Positions 49,601 through 61,900 of a stretch of 64,000 nucleotides of DNA are shown piece after piece. The position numbers and the translations under genes are program-made. Source of the DNA: Antedon bifida (taxonomy: Eukaryota > Echinodermata > Crinoidea > Comatulida > Antedonidae); contig OY727100.1 of the NCBI GenBank assembly GCA_963402885.1, forward strand, positions 14,043,395-14,107,394, in the 5' to 3' direction. Position 1 is the first letter of the stretch. The number at the start of each line of letters is the position of its first letter. The notes under the pieces are model-generated. The model did no database searches and was not told the origin of the DNA. It saw only the letters and a program-made list of their open reading frames with translations.

Positions 49601-52600
49601 AAAAGGGTCGAAAAATGGCCATTTTTCGAAAATTTCCCTTACTATAGTACAGGGATTTTTTCAAAAAATGACCAATTTTCGACCTTTTTATTTTTCGATA
49701 AAACTGGTTACTATAGCACAATTGACATGCGCAGAACGCATTATTCGACTCTGCGCATGTTTATAATGCTATAGCAACCATTTATGTCAAAAAATAAAAG
49801 GGTCGAAAATTGGCCATTTTTCGAAAATTTCTCTTACTATAGTACAGGGATTTTTTCAAAAAATTACCAATTTTCGACCTTTTTGTATTTTTCAATAAAA
49901 CTGGTTACTATAGCACAATTGACATGCGCAGAACGCATTATTGGACTCTGCGCATGTTTATAATGCTATAGTAACAATTTATGTCAAAAAATAAAAGGGT
50001 CGAAAAATGGCCATTTTTCGAAAATTTCCCTTACCATAGTACAGGGATTTTTTTCAAAAAATGACCAATTTTCGACTTTTTTTTTTCGATAAAACTGGTT
50101 ACTATAGCATAATTGACATGCGCAGAACCCATTATTCGACTCTGAGCATACTTACTATGCTATAGTAACCATTTATGTCACAAAATAAAATGGTCGAAAA
50201 TTGGTCATTTTTTAAAAATTTCCCTGTACTATAGTACAGGGATTTTTTTCAAAAAATTGCCAAATTTCGACCTTTTTATTTTTCTATAAAATTCGTTACT
50301 ATAGTATAATTTACATGCGCAGAACCCATTATTCGACTATGCGCATATTTATTATGCCATAGTAACCATTTATGTAAAAAAAAAAAGGGTCGAAAAATGG
50401 CCATTTTCCAAAAATTTTCCTTACAATAGTACAGGGATTTTTTCAAAAAATGACCAATTTTCGAACTTTTTATTTTTCGATAAAACTGGTTCCTATAGCA
50501 CAATTGACATGCGCAGAACGCATTATTCGACTCTGCGCATGTTTATAATGCTATAGTAACCATTTATGTCAAAAAATAAAAGGGTCGAAAAATGGCCATT
50601 TTTCGAAAATTTCCCTTACTATAGTACAGGGATTTTTTTCAAAAAATGACCAATTTTCGACCTTTTTATTTTTCGATAAAACTGGTTACTATAGCACAAT
50701 TGACATGAGCAAAACCCATTATTCGACTCTGCGCATGTTTATAATGCTATAGTAACCATTTATGTCAAAAAATAAAAGGGTCGAAAATTGGCCATTTTTC
50801 GAAAATTTCCCTTACTATAGTACAGGGATTTTTCTCAAAAAATGACCAATTTTCGACCTTTTTTTTCTTCGATAAAACTGGTTACTATAGCACAATTGAC
50901 ATGCGCAGAACCCATTATTCGACTCTGCGCATGTTTATTATGCTATAGTAACCATTTATGTCAAAAAATGAAAGGGTCGAAAAATTGCCATTTTTTGAAA
51001 ATTTCCCTTACTATAGTACAGGAATTTTTTCAAAAAATGACCAATTTTCGACCTTTTTATTTTTCGATAAAACTGGTTACTATAGCACAGTTAACATGCG
51101 CAGAACGCATTATTCGACTCTGCGCATGTTTATAATGCTATAGTAACCATTTATGTCAAAAAATAAAAGGGTCGAAATTTGGCCATTTTTCGAAAATTTC
51201 CCTTACTATAGTACAGGATTTTTTAAAAAAATGACCAATTTTCGACCTTTTTAGTTTTCGATAAAACTGGTTACTATAGCACAATTGACATGCGCAGAAC
51301 CCATTATTCGACTCTGCGCATGTTTATTATGCTATAGTAACTATTTATGTCAACAAAAAAAAGGGTCGAAAATTGGCCATTTTCCAAACATTTCCCTTAC
51401 TATAGTACAGGTATTTTTTCAAAAAATGATCAATTTTCGACCTTTTTTTTTCTCGATAAAACTGGTTACTATAGCACAATTGACATGCGCAGAACCCATT
51501 ATTCGACTCTGCGCATGTTTATTATGCTATAGTAACCATTTATATCAAAAAATAAAAGGGTCGAAAAATGGCCATTTTTCGAAAATTTCTCTGTACTATA
51601 GCACAGGGATTTTTTTCCAAAAATGACCAATTTTCGACCTTTTTATTTTTCGATAAAACTGGTTACTATAGCATAATTAACATGCGCAGAACCCATTATT
51701 TGACTCTGAGCATGTTTATTATGCTATAGTAACCATTTATGTCAAAAAATAAAAAGGTCGGAAATTGGCCATTTTTCGAAAATTTCCCTGTACTATAGCA
51801 CAGGGATTTTTTCCAAAAATGACCAATTTTCGACCTTTTTATTTTTCGATAAAACTGGTTACTATAGCACAATTGACATGCGCAGAACCCATTATTCGAC
51901 TCTGCGCATGTTTATTATGCTATAGTAACCATTTATATCAAAAAATAAAAGGGTCGAAAAATGGCCATTTTTCGAAAATTTCCCTTACTATAGTACAGGG
52001 ATTTTTTCAAAAAATGACCAATTTTCGGCCTTTTTATTTTTCGATAAAACTGGTTACTATAGCACAATTGACATGCGCAGAACCCATTATTCGACTCTGA
52101 GCATGTTTATTATGCTATAGTAACCATTTATGTCAAAAAATAAAAGGGTCGAAAAATGGCCATTTTTCGAAAATTTCCCTTACTATAGTACAGGGATTTT
52201 TTCAAAAAATGACCAATTTTCGACCTTTTTATTTTTCGATAAAACTGGTTACTATAGCACAATTGACATGCGCAGAACGCATTATTCGACTCTGCGCATG
52301 TTTATAATGCTATAGCAACCATTTATGTCAAAAAATAAAAGGGTCGAAAATTGGCCATTTTTCGAAAATGTCTCTTACTATAGTACAGGGATTTTTTCAA
52401 AAAATTACCAATTTTCGACCTTTTTGTATTTTTCAATAAAACTGGTTACTATAGCACAATTGACATGCGCAGAACGCATTATTCGACTCTGCGCATGTTT
52501 ATAATGCTATAGTAACAATTTATGTCAAAAAATAAAAGGGTCGAAAAATGGCCATTTTTCGAAAATTTCCCTTACCATAGTACAGGGATTTTTTTCAAAA

Positions 52601-55600
52601 AATGACCAATTTTCGACTTTTTTTTTTCGATAAAACTGGTTACTATAGCATAATTGACATGCGCAGAACCCATTATTCGACTCTGAGCATACTTACTATG
52701 CTATAGTAACCATTTATGTCACAAAATAAAATGGTCGAAAATTGGTCATTTTTTAAAAATTTCCCTGTACTATAGTACAGGGATTTTTTTCAAAAAATTG
52801 CCAAATTTCGACCTTTTTATTTTTCTATAAAATTCGTTACTATAGTATAATTTACATGCGCAGAACCCATTATTCGACTATGCGCATATTTATTATGCCA
52901 TAGTAACCATTTATGTAAAAAAAAAAAGGGTCGAAAAATGGCCATTTTCCAAAAATTTTCCTTACAATAGTACAGGGATTTTTTCAAAAAATGACCAATT
53001 TTCGACCTTTTTATTTTTCGATGAAACTGGTTAATATAGCATAATTGACATGCGCAGAACCCATTATTCGACTCTGCGCATGTTTATTATGCTATAGTAA
53101 CCATTTATGTCAAAAAATAAAAGGGTCGAAAATTGGCCATTATTCGAAAATTTCCCTTACTATAGTACAGGGATTTTTTCCAAAAATTGCCAAAATTCGA
53201 ACTTTTTAGTTTTCGATAAAACTGGTTACTATAGCACAATTGACATGCGCAGAACGCATTATTCGACTCTGCGCATGTTTATAATGCTATAGTAACCATT
53301 TATGTCAAAAAATAAAAGGGTCGAAAAATGGCCATTTTTCGAAAATTTCCCTTACTAGGCCTATAGTACAGGGATTTTTTTCAAAAAATGACCAATTTTC
53401 GACCTTTTTATTTTTCGATAAAACTGGTTACTATAGCACAATTGACATGAGCAAAACCCATTATTCGACTCTGCGCATGTTTATAATGCTATAGTAACCA
53501 TTTATGTCACAAAATAAAAGGGTCGAAAATTGGCCGTTTTTCGAAAATTTCCCTTACTATAGTACAGGGATTTTTTTCAAAAAATTACCAATTTTCGACC
53601 TTTTTTTTCTTCGATAAAACTGGTTACTATAGCACAATTGACATGCGCAGAACCCATTATTCGACTCTGCGCATGTTTATTATGCTATAGTAACCATTTA
53701 TGTCAAAAAATAAAAGGGTCGAAAAATTGCCATTTTTTGAAAATTTCCCTTACTATAGTACAGGGATTTTTTCAAAAAATGACCAATTTTCGACCTTTTT
53801 ATTTTTCGATAAAACTGGTTACTATAGCACAATTGACATGCGCAGAACGCATTATTCGACTCTGCGCATGTTTATAATGCTATAGTAACCATTTATGTCA
53901 AAAAATAAAAGGGTCGAAAATTGGCCATTTTTCGAAAATTTCCCTTACTATAGTACAGGATTTTTTAAAAAAATGACCAATTTTCGACCTTTTTAGTTTT
54001 CGATAAAACTGGTTACTATAGCACAATTGACATGCGCAGAACCCATTATTCGACTCTGCGCATGTTTATTATGCTATAGTAACTATTTATGTCAACAAAA
54101 AAAAGGGTCGAAAATTGGCCATTTTCCAAACATTTCCCTTACTATAGTACAGGGATTTTTTCAAAAAATGATCAATTTTCGACCTTTTTTTTTTCGATAA
54201 AACTGGTTACTATAGCACAATTGACATGCGCAGAACCCATTATTCGACTCTGCGCATGTTTATTATGCTATAGTAACCATTTATATCAAAAAATAAAAGG
54301 GTCGAAAAATGGCCATTTTTCGAAAATTTCCCTGTACTATAGCACAGGGATTTTTTTCCAAAAATGACCAATTTTCGACCTTTTTATTTTTCGATAAAAC
54401 TGATTACTATAGCATAATTAACATGCGCAGAACCCATTATTCGACTCTGAGCATGTTTATTATGCTATAGTAACCATTTATGTCAAAAAATATAAAGGTC
54501 GGAAATTGGCCATTTTTCGAAAATTTCCCTGTACTATAGCACAGGGATTTTTTCCAAAAATGACCAATTTTCGACCTTTTTATTTTTCGATAAAACTGGT
54601 TACTATAGCACAATTGACATGCGCAGAACCCATTATTCGACTCTGCGCATGTTTATTATGCTATAGTAACCATTTATATCAAAAAATAAAAGGGTCGAAA
54701 AATGGCCATTTTTCGAAAATTTCCCTTACTATAGTACAGGGATTTTTTCAAAAAATGACCAATTTTCGACCTTTTTATTTTTCGATAAAACTGGTTACTA
54801 TAGCACAATTGACATGCGCAGAACCCATTATTCGACCCTGAGCATGTTTATTATGCTATAGTAACCATTTATGTCAAAAAATAAAAGGGTCGAAAAATGG
54901 CCATTTTTCGAAAATTTCCCTTACTATAGTACAGGGATATTTTCAAAAAATGACCAATTTTCGACCTTTTTATTTTTCGATAAAACTGGTTACTATAGCA
55001 CAATTGACATGCGCAGAACGCATTATTCGACTCTGCGCATGTTTATAATGCTATAGTAACCATTTATGTCAAAAAATAAAATGGTCGAAAATTGGCCATT
55101 TTTCGAAAATTTCTCTTACTATAGTACAGGGATTTTTTCAAAAAATTACCAATTTTCGACCTTTTTGTATTTTTCGATAAAACTGGTTACTATAGCACAA
55201 TTGACATGAGCAGAACGCATTATTCGACTCTGCGCATGTTTATAATGCTATAGTAACCATTTATGTCAAAAAATAAAAGGGTCGAAAAATGGCCATTTTT
55301 CGAAAATTTCCCTTACCATAGTACAGGGATTTTTTTCAAAAAATGACCAATTTTCGACCTTTTTATTTTTCGATAAAACTGGTTACTATAGCACAATTGA
55401 CATGAGCAAAACCCATTATTCGACTCTGCGCATGTTTATTATGCTATAGTAACCATTTATGTCAAAAAATAAAAGGGTCGAAAAATGGCCATTTTTCGAA
55501 AATTTCCCTTACTAGTACAGGGATTTTTTCAAAAAATGACCAATTTTCGACCTTTTTATTTTTCGATAAAACTGGTTACTATAGCACAATTGACATGCGC

Positions 55601-56100
55601 AGAACCCATTATTCGACTCTGCGCATGTTTATTATGCTATAGTAACCATTTATGTCAAAAAATAAAAGGGTCAAAAATTGGCCATTTTTCGAAAATTTCC
55701 CTGTACTATTGCACAGGGATTTTTTCCAAAAATGACCAATTTTCGACCTTTTTATTTTTCGATAAAACTGGTTACTATAGCACAATTGACATGCGCAGAA
55801 CCCATTATTCGACTCTGAGCATGTTTATTATGCTTTAGTAACCATTTATGGCACAAAATAAAATGATCGAAAATTGGTCATTTTTCGAAAATTCCCTGTA
55901 TCATAGTAGCTTAATAGACATGCGGAGAACCCATTATTCGACTCTGCGCATGTTTATTATGCTATAGTAACCATATATGTCACAAAATAAAAGCGTCAAA
56001 AATTGGTCCTTTTTCGTACAGGGATTTTTTCAAAAAATTGCAAAATTTCGACCTTTCTAATTATGATATAGTAAAACCAGTTGTCAAAAAATAAAAGTGT
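46630..56100. repeat. 195-bp palindromic satellite array, about 48 units
   Basis: A near-perfect 195-bp period runs across the region; for example GACATGCGCAGAAC starts at 48551, 48746 and 48941. Each unit contains two dyads. One is centred on TACTATAGTA and flanked by GGTCGAAAAATGG..CCAATTTTCGACC. The other runs from GGTTACTATAGCATAATTGA to TTATTATGCTATAGTAACC around a GCGCAG..CTGCGC stem. The arms of one dyad run into those of the next, so the unit is effectively a ~97-bp monomer followed by its own reverse complement. Terminal units (before about 47.2 kb and after about 55.8 kb) are diverged and indel-rich, while internal ones are nearly identical, as expected under unequal exchange. Frames of 61-117 codons recur only because 195 is divisible by three; I see no evidence of coding. 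Confidence 0.95.
48600..55840. repeat. higher-order repeat within the satellite, periods 2541 and 2741 bp
   Basis: Marker variants recur in the same order at fixed distances. AACATGCGCAGAACCC after ATAATT occurs at 49138, 51679 and 54420. CTTTTTGTATTTTTC occurs with its G at 49885, 52426 and 55167. GACATGCGCAGAACGC of the marked unit occurs at 49724, 52265 and 55006. The intervals are 2541 and 2741 bp, or 13 and about 14 units. The longer interval carries one extra unit near 53.0-53.2 kb and an AGGCCT insertion near 53356. Confidence 0.8.
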
Positions 56101-58214
56101 TAAAATGTTGGTGACTTTTTAACAACAAGGCCATATACATGACATAGTGAGCTGTAGAGTCACGTTTGCACGCGACTAACAATTCCTGTAATATACATTT
56201 AAAAGGGTGAATCTAAATATATTTTCAATATTTCATCTTGTTTATTGATATACTATGCATGTACATTGGTCTTAATTACTTAAAGCTTATTTAAACCACT
56301 GTCAAGTAGTGTGAACTAAAGACAAACAAAAACATGAGATGTATATTATAGTGGTTCAACACAGACATAAAAACAACCATGTGGACCTACAGTAACCATG
56401 TCGAACCACAGTAACCGTGTCAGACCACAACAACAATCTAACTGTAGAAAAAGCAGCATAGATTATAAAATAAAAGGGTACATTTGTAGTTCATTTTCAG
56501 CTTGAGCCAAATGATCATTGTTACAGACATTTACACAATATAAAAGTATTTTTTACAGAAAAAAGATTCTAGCTAAAAGATCTTCATTATTTGTATTGCT
56601 TGAACAGATAAACTAAAACAATTTAAAGCTATGTTCACATTAAGCTTGGATTCTATGGAGTGGCTTATCCTTGGTGTGTTAAGCCGTGTCTACACTCCCC
56701 ATATATGGTCATGATGATGTCAAATCATGACCATATTTAGGCATATCACTAGCATATTTGGGCACATCAAATTTTGATAGTGTAGACAGAGCTTAACACG
56801 AAAAATAAAAAGGGACAACCAACCATTGAATACTCTAGGGTACCTTAGGTTTTTGATAACATACGTGCATTTTTTAGGAATACAGATTGGCTTAGTGTGA
56901 ACTAAACCTATTTCGTTCATCAGACAGGAATCTGGGCTCAGTGTAGGACGTGGGCTTACAAGAAGTATATTTCATTTGTTGTAATGCACCCAGAGACCAG
57001 CTGATCCTTATCTGTAAAAATTTGTCATGATTAGAATAAAATATTTAAAATAGCTAAATTTTAGTGTTTAATAATATATTTTAGTTTACTAAAATCAGGG
57101 AAGTTTTTGTTGCCTTTAAATTTGCATATAAGATTATTCTTAATACTTGTGATTGTTTCATTTTCACTAAGGCCAAGAATGGAAAATAAAATGAATTTAA
57201 ATTGTAGTGTAATATTTCATTGCTGTTTTATTTCTAAAGGCAGACTGTTTATAAATTTGAATGCCTTAATTTGTTTTCAAACTTGCTAAAAGTTAACTTA
57301 GATAAAAACAACAAATTATGTTTTTGAGCTTTAAAATTATATTAACAACACATGCAATTTATGTATTTTAATCTTAAATAAAAAAAATGTCTTTAAAATA
57401 TAATGATAAAAGTATAACGCACTGAACTGTTATATTCTTTTAAAATATAACAATAAAATAATAAATGATAATTTACATAAGCTTAAAAAAATATGAACAT
57501 TACTTACAATATCTTGGAAGAAGTTTACATGTTAGCTTATTTACATTAATATCTACATTATATTTATGTTTTTTTATGGTCCAATTTTATTTCTAAGATC
57601 ATGCAGCTGTATTACTAAATGCACTCTCTAACGTTATGACCGTCTTTGGTTAAATAAAAATAAGTATATAACAATAATTACACTTAATAAAGTATACTGT
57701 CATTATATTGCAAGTTTCCACGGCAACAACATATATATATTATAAATTGAGCCTATATTACGTATTTTTCAAATCATTACTTAAGTAGATTATAAATGAT
57801 TCTAAAATCTCTATTGTCTTCATGAAAGTCAAAAACATTCTCCAAGTTCTCTCTATACATTATCAAAATTCTTACTAAATCATCTTTATTAAAAAAAAAG
57901 ATGTACATTTAACGTACTATATTGAAAAACCCTTTTGTGTTGCAAATAATACACATGTTATAGTCTTTCAACATGAATGCACTAGTTACATTAACACATT
58001 AGGCATCAAGACATGTTGACTTATATTTGCAAAACACAGTTTGTATATATCTGGCACGATATGGTATTTTACACGGAAATGCAGCCAATCAGATATTTAT
58101 AAAATCGGTTTTGTTTGTTGTTGATAACTTCTCAATACAGGAAATTATTAACCGAATGTCAACCCAGACTTGACCTTCATCAGTTTAGGGCGGGATTCTC
58201 TTGGGGCTGACCTC
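56101..58214. other. intergenic DNA downstream of the RhoGEF gene
   Basis: AT-rich sequence with one MITE-like element (56679-56796) and no supportable gene. On the minus strand, candidate AATAAA polyadenylation signals for the RhoGEF gene occur, for example at 57885-57890, but none can be preferred. Confidence 0.4.
56679..56796. mobile_element. MITE-like inverted-repeat element, copy 2
   Basis: The left end TTAAGCCGTGTCTACACT and the right end (reverse complement TTAAGCTCTGTCTACACT) form terminal inverted repeats. The interior shares GGCATATCACTAG and GGGCACATCA with 32800-32926. TTAA at both ends is compatible with a piggyBac-type target site but could equally be part of the inverted repeat. 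Confidence 0.6.
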
Positions 58215-58318
58215 TTATATAGCACCAGTATGTCCGTCAGACACTGTACGATGAAATGATAGAATAGCGTACTTCATCTTCTTCGTAGTTTCAACAAATT
58301 CTAAGATTGGTGGATCTT
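58215..58318 (-). CDS. PLEKHG4: candidate alternative or extension terminal exon of the PLEKHG4-like gene
   Basis: On the minus strand a long pyrimidine tract (TCTTTCTCTTTTTTTTTT) and TAAATTACAG precede the segment. It begins with AA and then 33 open codons (start DPPILEFVETTKKMKYAILS, end SDGHTGAI) before TAA at 58215-58217. Its entry phase (1) equals both the phase at which the PH-domain exon ends (60644) and the phase of a donor at 58438. It could therefore replace the Ser-rich exon, follow it as 3'UTR, or be reached by reading through that exon's TGA. The peptide looks protein-like, but I do not recognise it. Confidence 0.4.
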
Positions 58319-58441
58319 CTGTAATTTATAAAAAAAAAAAGAGAAAGACTTTAATAACAAAATTAAATTTTCAAATTGTTGCAAATTAGAACTGAACTAC
58401 ATATGTACCGTTATTTAAACCAAAGCTACCTATGTACCTTT

Positions 58442-58911
58442 TCACAGTTTTCTTGAAACATGTGATGAGTTGCTACTGGCAACAGATGAACTGCTTGAAA
58501 TGGAGTCATCACCACGACGATTGCTGCCAAACATACTCTCATCTGAGCTGCTCTTTGTCAGTGATGACCCAACAGTATGTGCTGGTTGGTTTGGATGGCA
58601 TTTAACAAGACTTGGAAAATCAGAGATCTCTGCAACGCTCTCGTAATGAGTCTCTAACATCAATGAGCTTATCATGGAACTGCTGTTTGTTGTGCTTGAA
58701 CTACTGCTTTCATTTGATAAAACAGAAAACGGTCGTTGGTGTCCTGATACCTGATGATGATCGAACGAAGCCACTGAGATGGAATTTCTTGTACGTATAC
58801 CTCGGTTTTTAAATTCAATTGCACGGTCGTTTATCTGGTCTTCATTCGGTTTAATGTCAATGCATGGTTTGCTACCAATACCCATGTACGACAGTTCAGA
58901 AAGGCGTGACT
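58442..58911 (-). CDS. PLEKHG4: PLEKHG4-like RhoGEF, exon with Ser-rich C-terminal tail
   Basis: The acceptor TCTTTACAG lies at 58912-58920, the exon is entered in phase 1, and 155 whole codons follow to TGA at 58442-58444. It opens with ESRLSELSYMGIGSKPCIDI and then INDRAIEFKNRGIRTRNSIS. The MG[IV]G.KP..DI, INDR and R.R.SI.VA spacing matches the region following the PH domain in vertebrate PLEKHG4, as I recall it. The rest is Ser-rich and probably disordered, ending SSNSSHVSRKL. The TGA lies 4 nt before a good donor (AAAAG|GTACAT at 58438|58437), so the exon may be followed by a further exon. Confidence 0.85.
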
Positions 58912-61900
58912 CTGTAAAGATAAAGAATTAAAAGAATACAGTCAGGTTGCGGTAACATTACATATATTTGTTCAACAAAGAATTAAGAATTGGTCAAACT
59001 ATAATAACTACTACTGCAGAAAAATGCATTTGTGTTAATAATAATTATGATGAATATAATATATTTATGAATAACGAGTGAATTTAGCGAATGACAAATT
59101 TAAGTTTAAGGAATATGTATGTGTTTTATTCTGTGAAAGTTTTCCTATTGTCAGAACAATCTTGGTAACTTTCTACGATTATAATAACAGTCATGTAAGA
59201 ATTCCATCAACGGCTTTCAAAATAAGGTCAAGAATACAAGGCCATTTGACAAGTACGCCGCTATTAACAAACCGGGTCCGACTCATTGAGAAACATATAA
59301 CCATGTTCCTTCGCTGGGACTCGGGGAGTTGGTAATTGTTTGTTGGTGACTCAGCAAAGGAAATAGTTATTATGTCTAATGAATAATGTTTCTGAGCTGA
59401 GAGAATACAGACCAGACTGATGTCAATGTCAGATACCACCTGAGACAAGAAGTGACCAATCGAAAAGTCCTACATAATCACAGCTTTTTCTCATTTATAA
59501 AACCACTCATAGAAAGAATTCAATTAAGAAATAATACTTTTACTAAAATGAATTTACTAATTTCATATCCTGAGTGACCATATAATGGAGAAGGTTGTGA
59601 CAACTTGAACCAGTGACATACATTGCATAATAAATGCACTGTACCACTTAGATCAATAATAATTAAAACTTTAGCAAACTAAATTAATAAATTTTCCTTT
59701 GTTATACCCCTATTAAAGGGACAAGATGCAATATATGTTTTAACACTACAGCCCACTCATATTCAGGGGATACTATATAGTAGTAGTATATAGTAGTATA
59801 ATAAATTCATATTCATAACAATGTTTTTCAAATAAGAAATATAGTTAAGAACATACATTTTGGCCCTAAAAAAGAATATTCCCATTTAGCAGCAACATCC
59901 TGTACCTATTCAACGCTTCTATTGTCTTCAATTACCTGTTTATTGAACTTAAATGAAATAAAGGAACTCGCTAACTAAAAATACTTTGAAAAGAACAGAA
60001 GGTGGCCGATGTTTTCAAGTGTTCCCTAAATTAGAACTGAAAATAACGACAAAATCCGATGTTGACGATACGACACAGACAATCGCGTTGATCCCGCGGG
60101 AAAAGAACATGCAACTGCTATCATACCAAAGCCATCAAATATAATGTAACGTAATCAAATTAATTAAAACATGGACCAGCATTCGGGAAATGAAAACTTG
60201 TTTGAGAGACAAGGAATAAACAGGAAAGCAAAAACACTAGAGAATTTAAAGGAAGCAAGAAAAAAAACACATAGATGAATGTACAATGTGTCATATATTC
60301 TACGGTTTTTATTTTAGCCAATTAAAGAACTGAATTGGTTTGGATGTCTGTCAACCGATTTTAATTCTTTACCCCTTTCTATATATCCATGACAGATATT
60401 AAATTTTAAATTGGATCAAAATTTTTAATAATATTTGTATCAGTGTCAAATTGAAGTGATATCAATCACAATAAAAAATTTCTGACATTCAATTATAATT
60501 TTAAAATCTACGATTGAACAGATAAAGCACAGATAATAATGATGTAAATGGCGAAAATAAAAGAAAAACAAAACAATAAAATATATATTTAAAAAAAACA
60601 CAAAATTTACAACAAAATGATTTTGAATCTAATGTGACTCTACCTTTACTCTTTACTGCCTGTCTCCATAGCAACTGTGTAATCTCATCAACCCATTCTT
60701 TCTTTACGTGGACAGAGGGCGCATGTAGAGTGTAGCGTTTGTCTTTGTGTTTCATTCGTCTGAACCAGATTTCAAACTTGAGGCCGCTTTCACCAACGCT
60801 TTCTGTAATTCCAATGTCGGTCGTCTGTAGAATAACAAATATTTCAATTTTTTAATTTCAGAAAGATAAGTCATCAAAATAAGTCTTATTTTTGGGGATT
60901 CAACTACATTCACTGTATACCATTTCACTTTCATTAATCTTAAATATAATAAATGTTTTGTTTTCACTTGGTACATTTAAAACCAGAAACCCCAAATATC
61001 TTGTTTTTAGGATGATATCAGAGGATACACATATTAATTCAAAGGAAGAATCGATTATTATTTGTCATAAATGTTCTTATATTGTTTTTTTACACCCCTT
61101 TTTTGGGACAAATAAAACGATAAACATGTATTAAAACAGTTGTTGTGATGAAGATCAGTATTTCCTTTAAATGACAAATGTGTAGGAAATAGGGTTTTTA
61201 TACTGGTCAGAAGAGAGGGGCTTCAAAGGGCTATCATGTCCACATAGGTCCCAAAAACATCTGCCGCCTAAGTAGTGTGTAGATCTTGTCAAGATAGCAG
61301 TGTATTGAGATTGATCATAGCAACAACATATACATATTTGAAACTATTCCGCATATCCTAAGTTTGGTTATTCTACAGGATAATCCGTATGGAGCACAGC
61401 TGCACAAATAAGTTGCACAAATGCGTCTAGTTTGCTTGACAGGAAACGAAGGTTTGTCTTATTAGTGGTTTTCATTATGTAAGCACAAATCCAACAGTAA
61501 AATTAATCAGCAATCACAGGATATGAAAAAAAAAATCCAGTTTTGTCCTTGAACATAAGACAGAATTTGAACGCAGAACTCTGAACTAAATTGGGTAAGC
61601 ACCAGCCACCTATGGCACCTACTTACAGAAACAAAAAGACAATGTATCAGATAGGTGGTAATCACCCTGATACAGGGGTTATTTTGTAAACCAGTTTCGA
61701 TGGGGTAACCCCCTACTTGTCTCGAATGATGAACAGGGTTCTTTTAAAGTGCACACGGGTTATAACTGTGTACACTGGACCTACGGTTTATAGTCCTTAT
61801 TTGAGAAGACTTGCTCCACCGCCAGAACTAAGAGTGAGTCGGCTTCGAAACCATGTCGATATTGTTTAAGTACAGTAAACAGCGCCCCTGCCTTAACCGC

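Noticed and set aside
46817..55838. Dozens of 61-117-codon frames on both strands of the satellite, with near-identical peptides
   Set aside because: They repeat because the unit (195 bp) is a multiple of three. Each is closed by a stop within about one to two units, and the palindromic unit gives look-alike frames on the other strand. No start context or domain supports coding.
46630..56100. Regular repeats considered as a CRISPR array
   Set aside because: There are no unique spacers between constant repeats. The whole 195-bp unit repeats, the genome is animal, and no cas-like genes are present.
59078..59448. Overlapping 85-codon frames on both strands in a RhoGEF intron
   Set aside because: No splice sites in suitable phase and no family resemblance.
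60501..60755. 84-codon minus frame starting inside the second PH-domain exon
   Set aside because: It is the same frame as the exon to the donor at 60644 and then continues into AT-rich intron. The exon boundaries explain the meaningful part.
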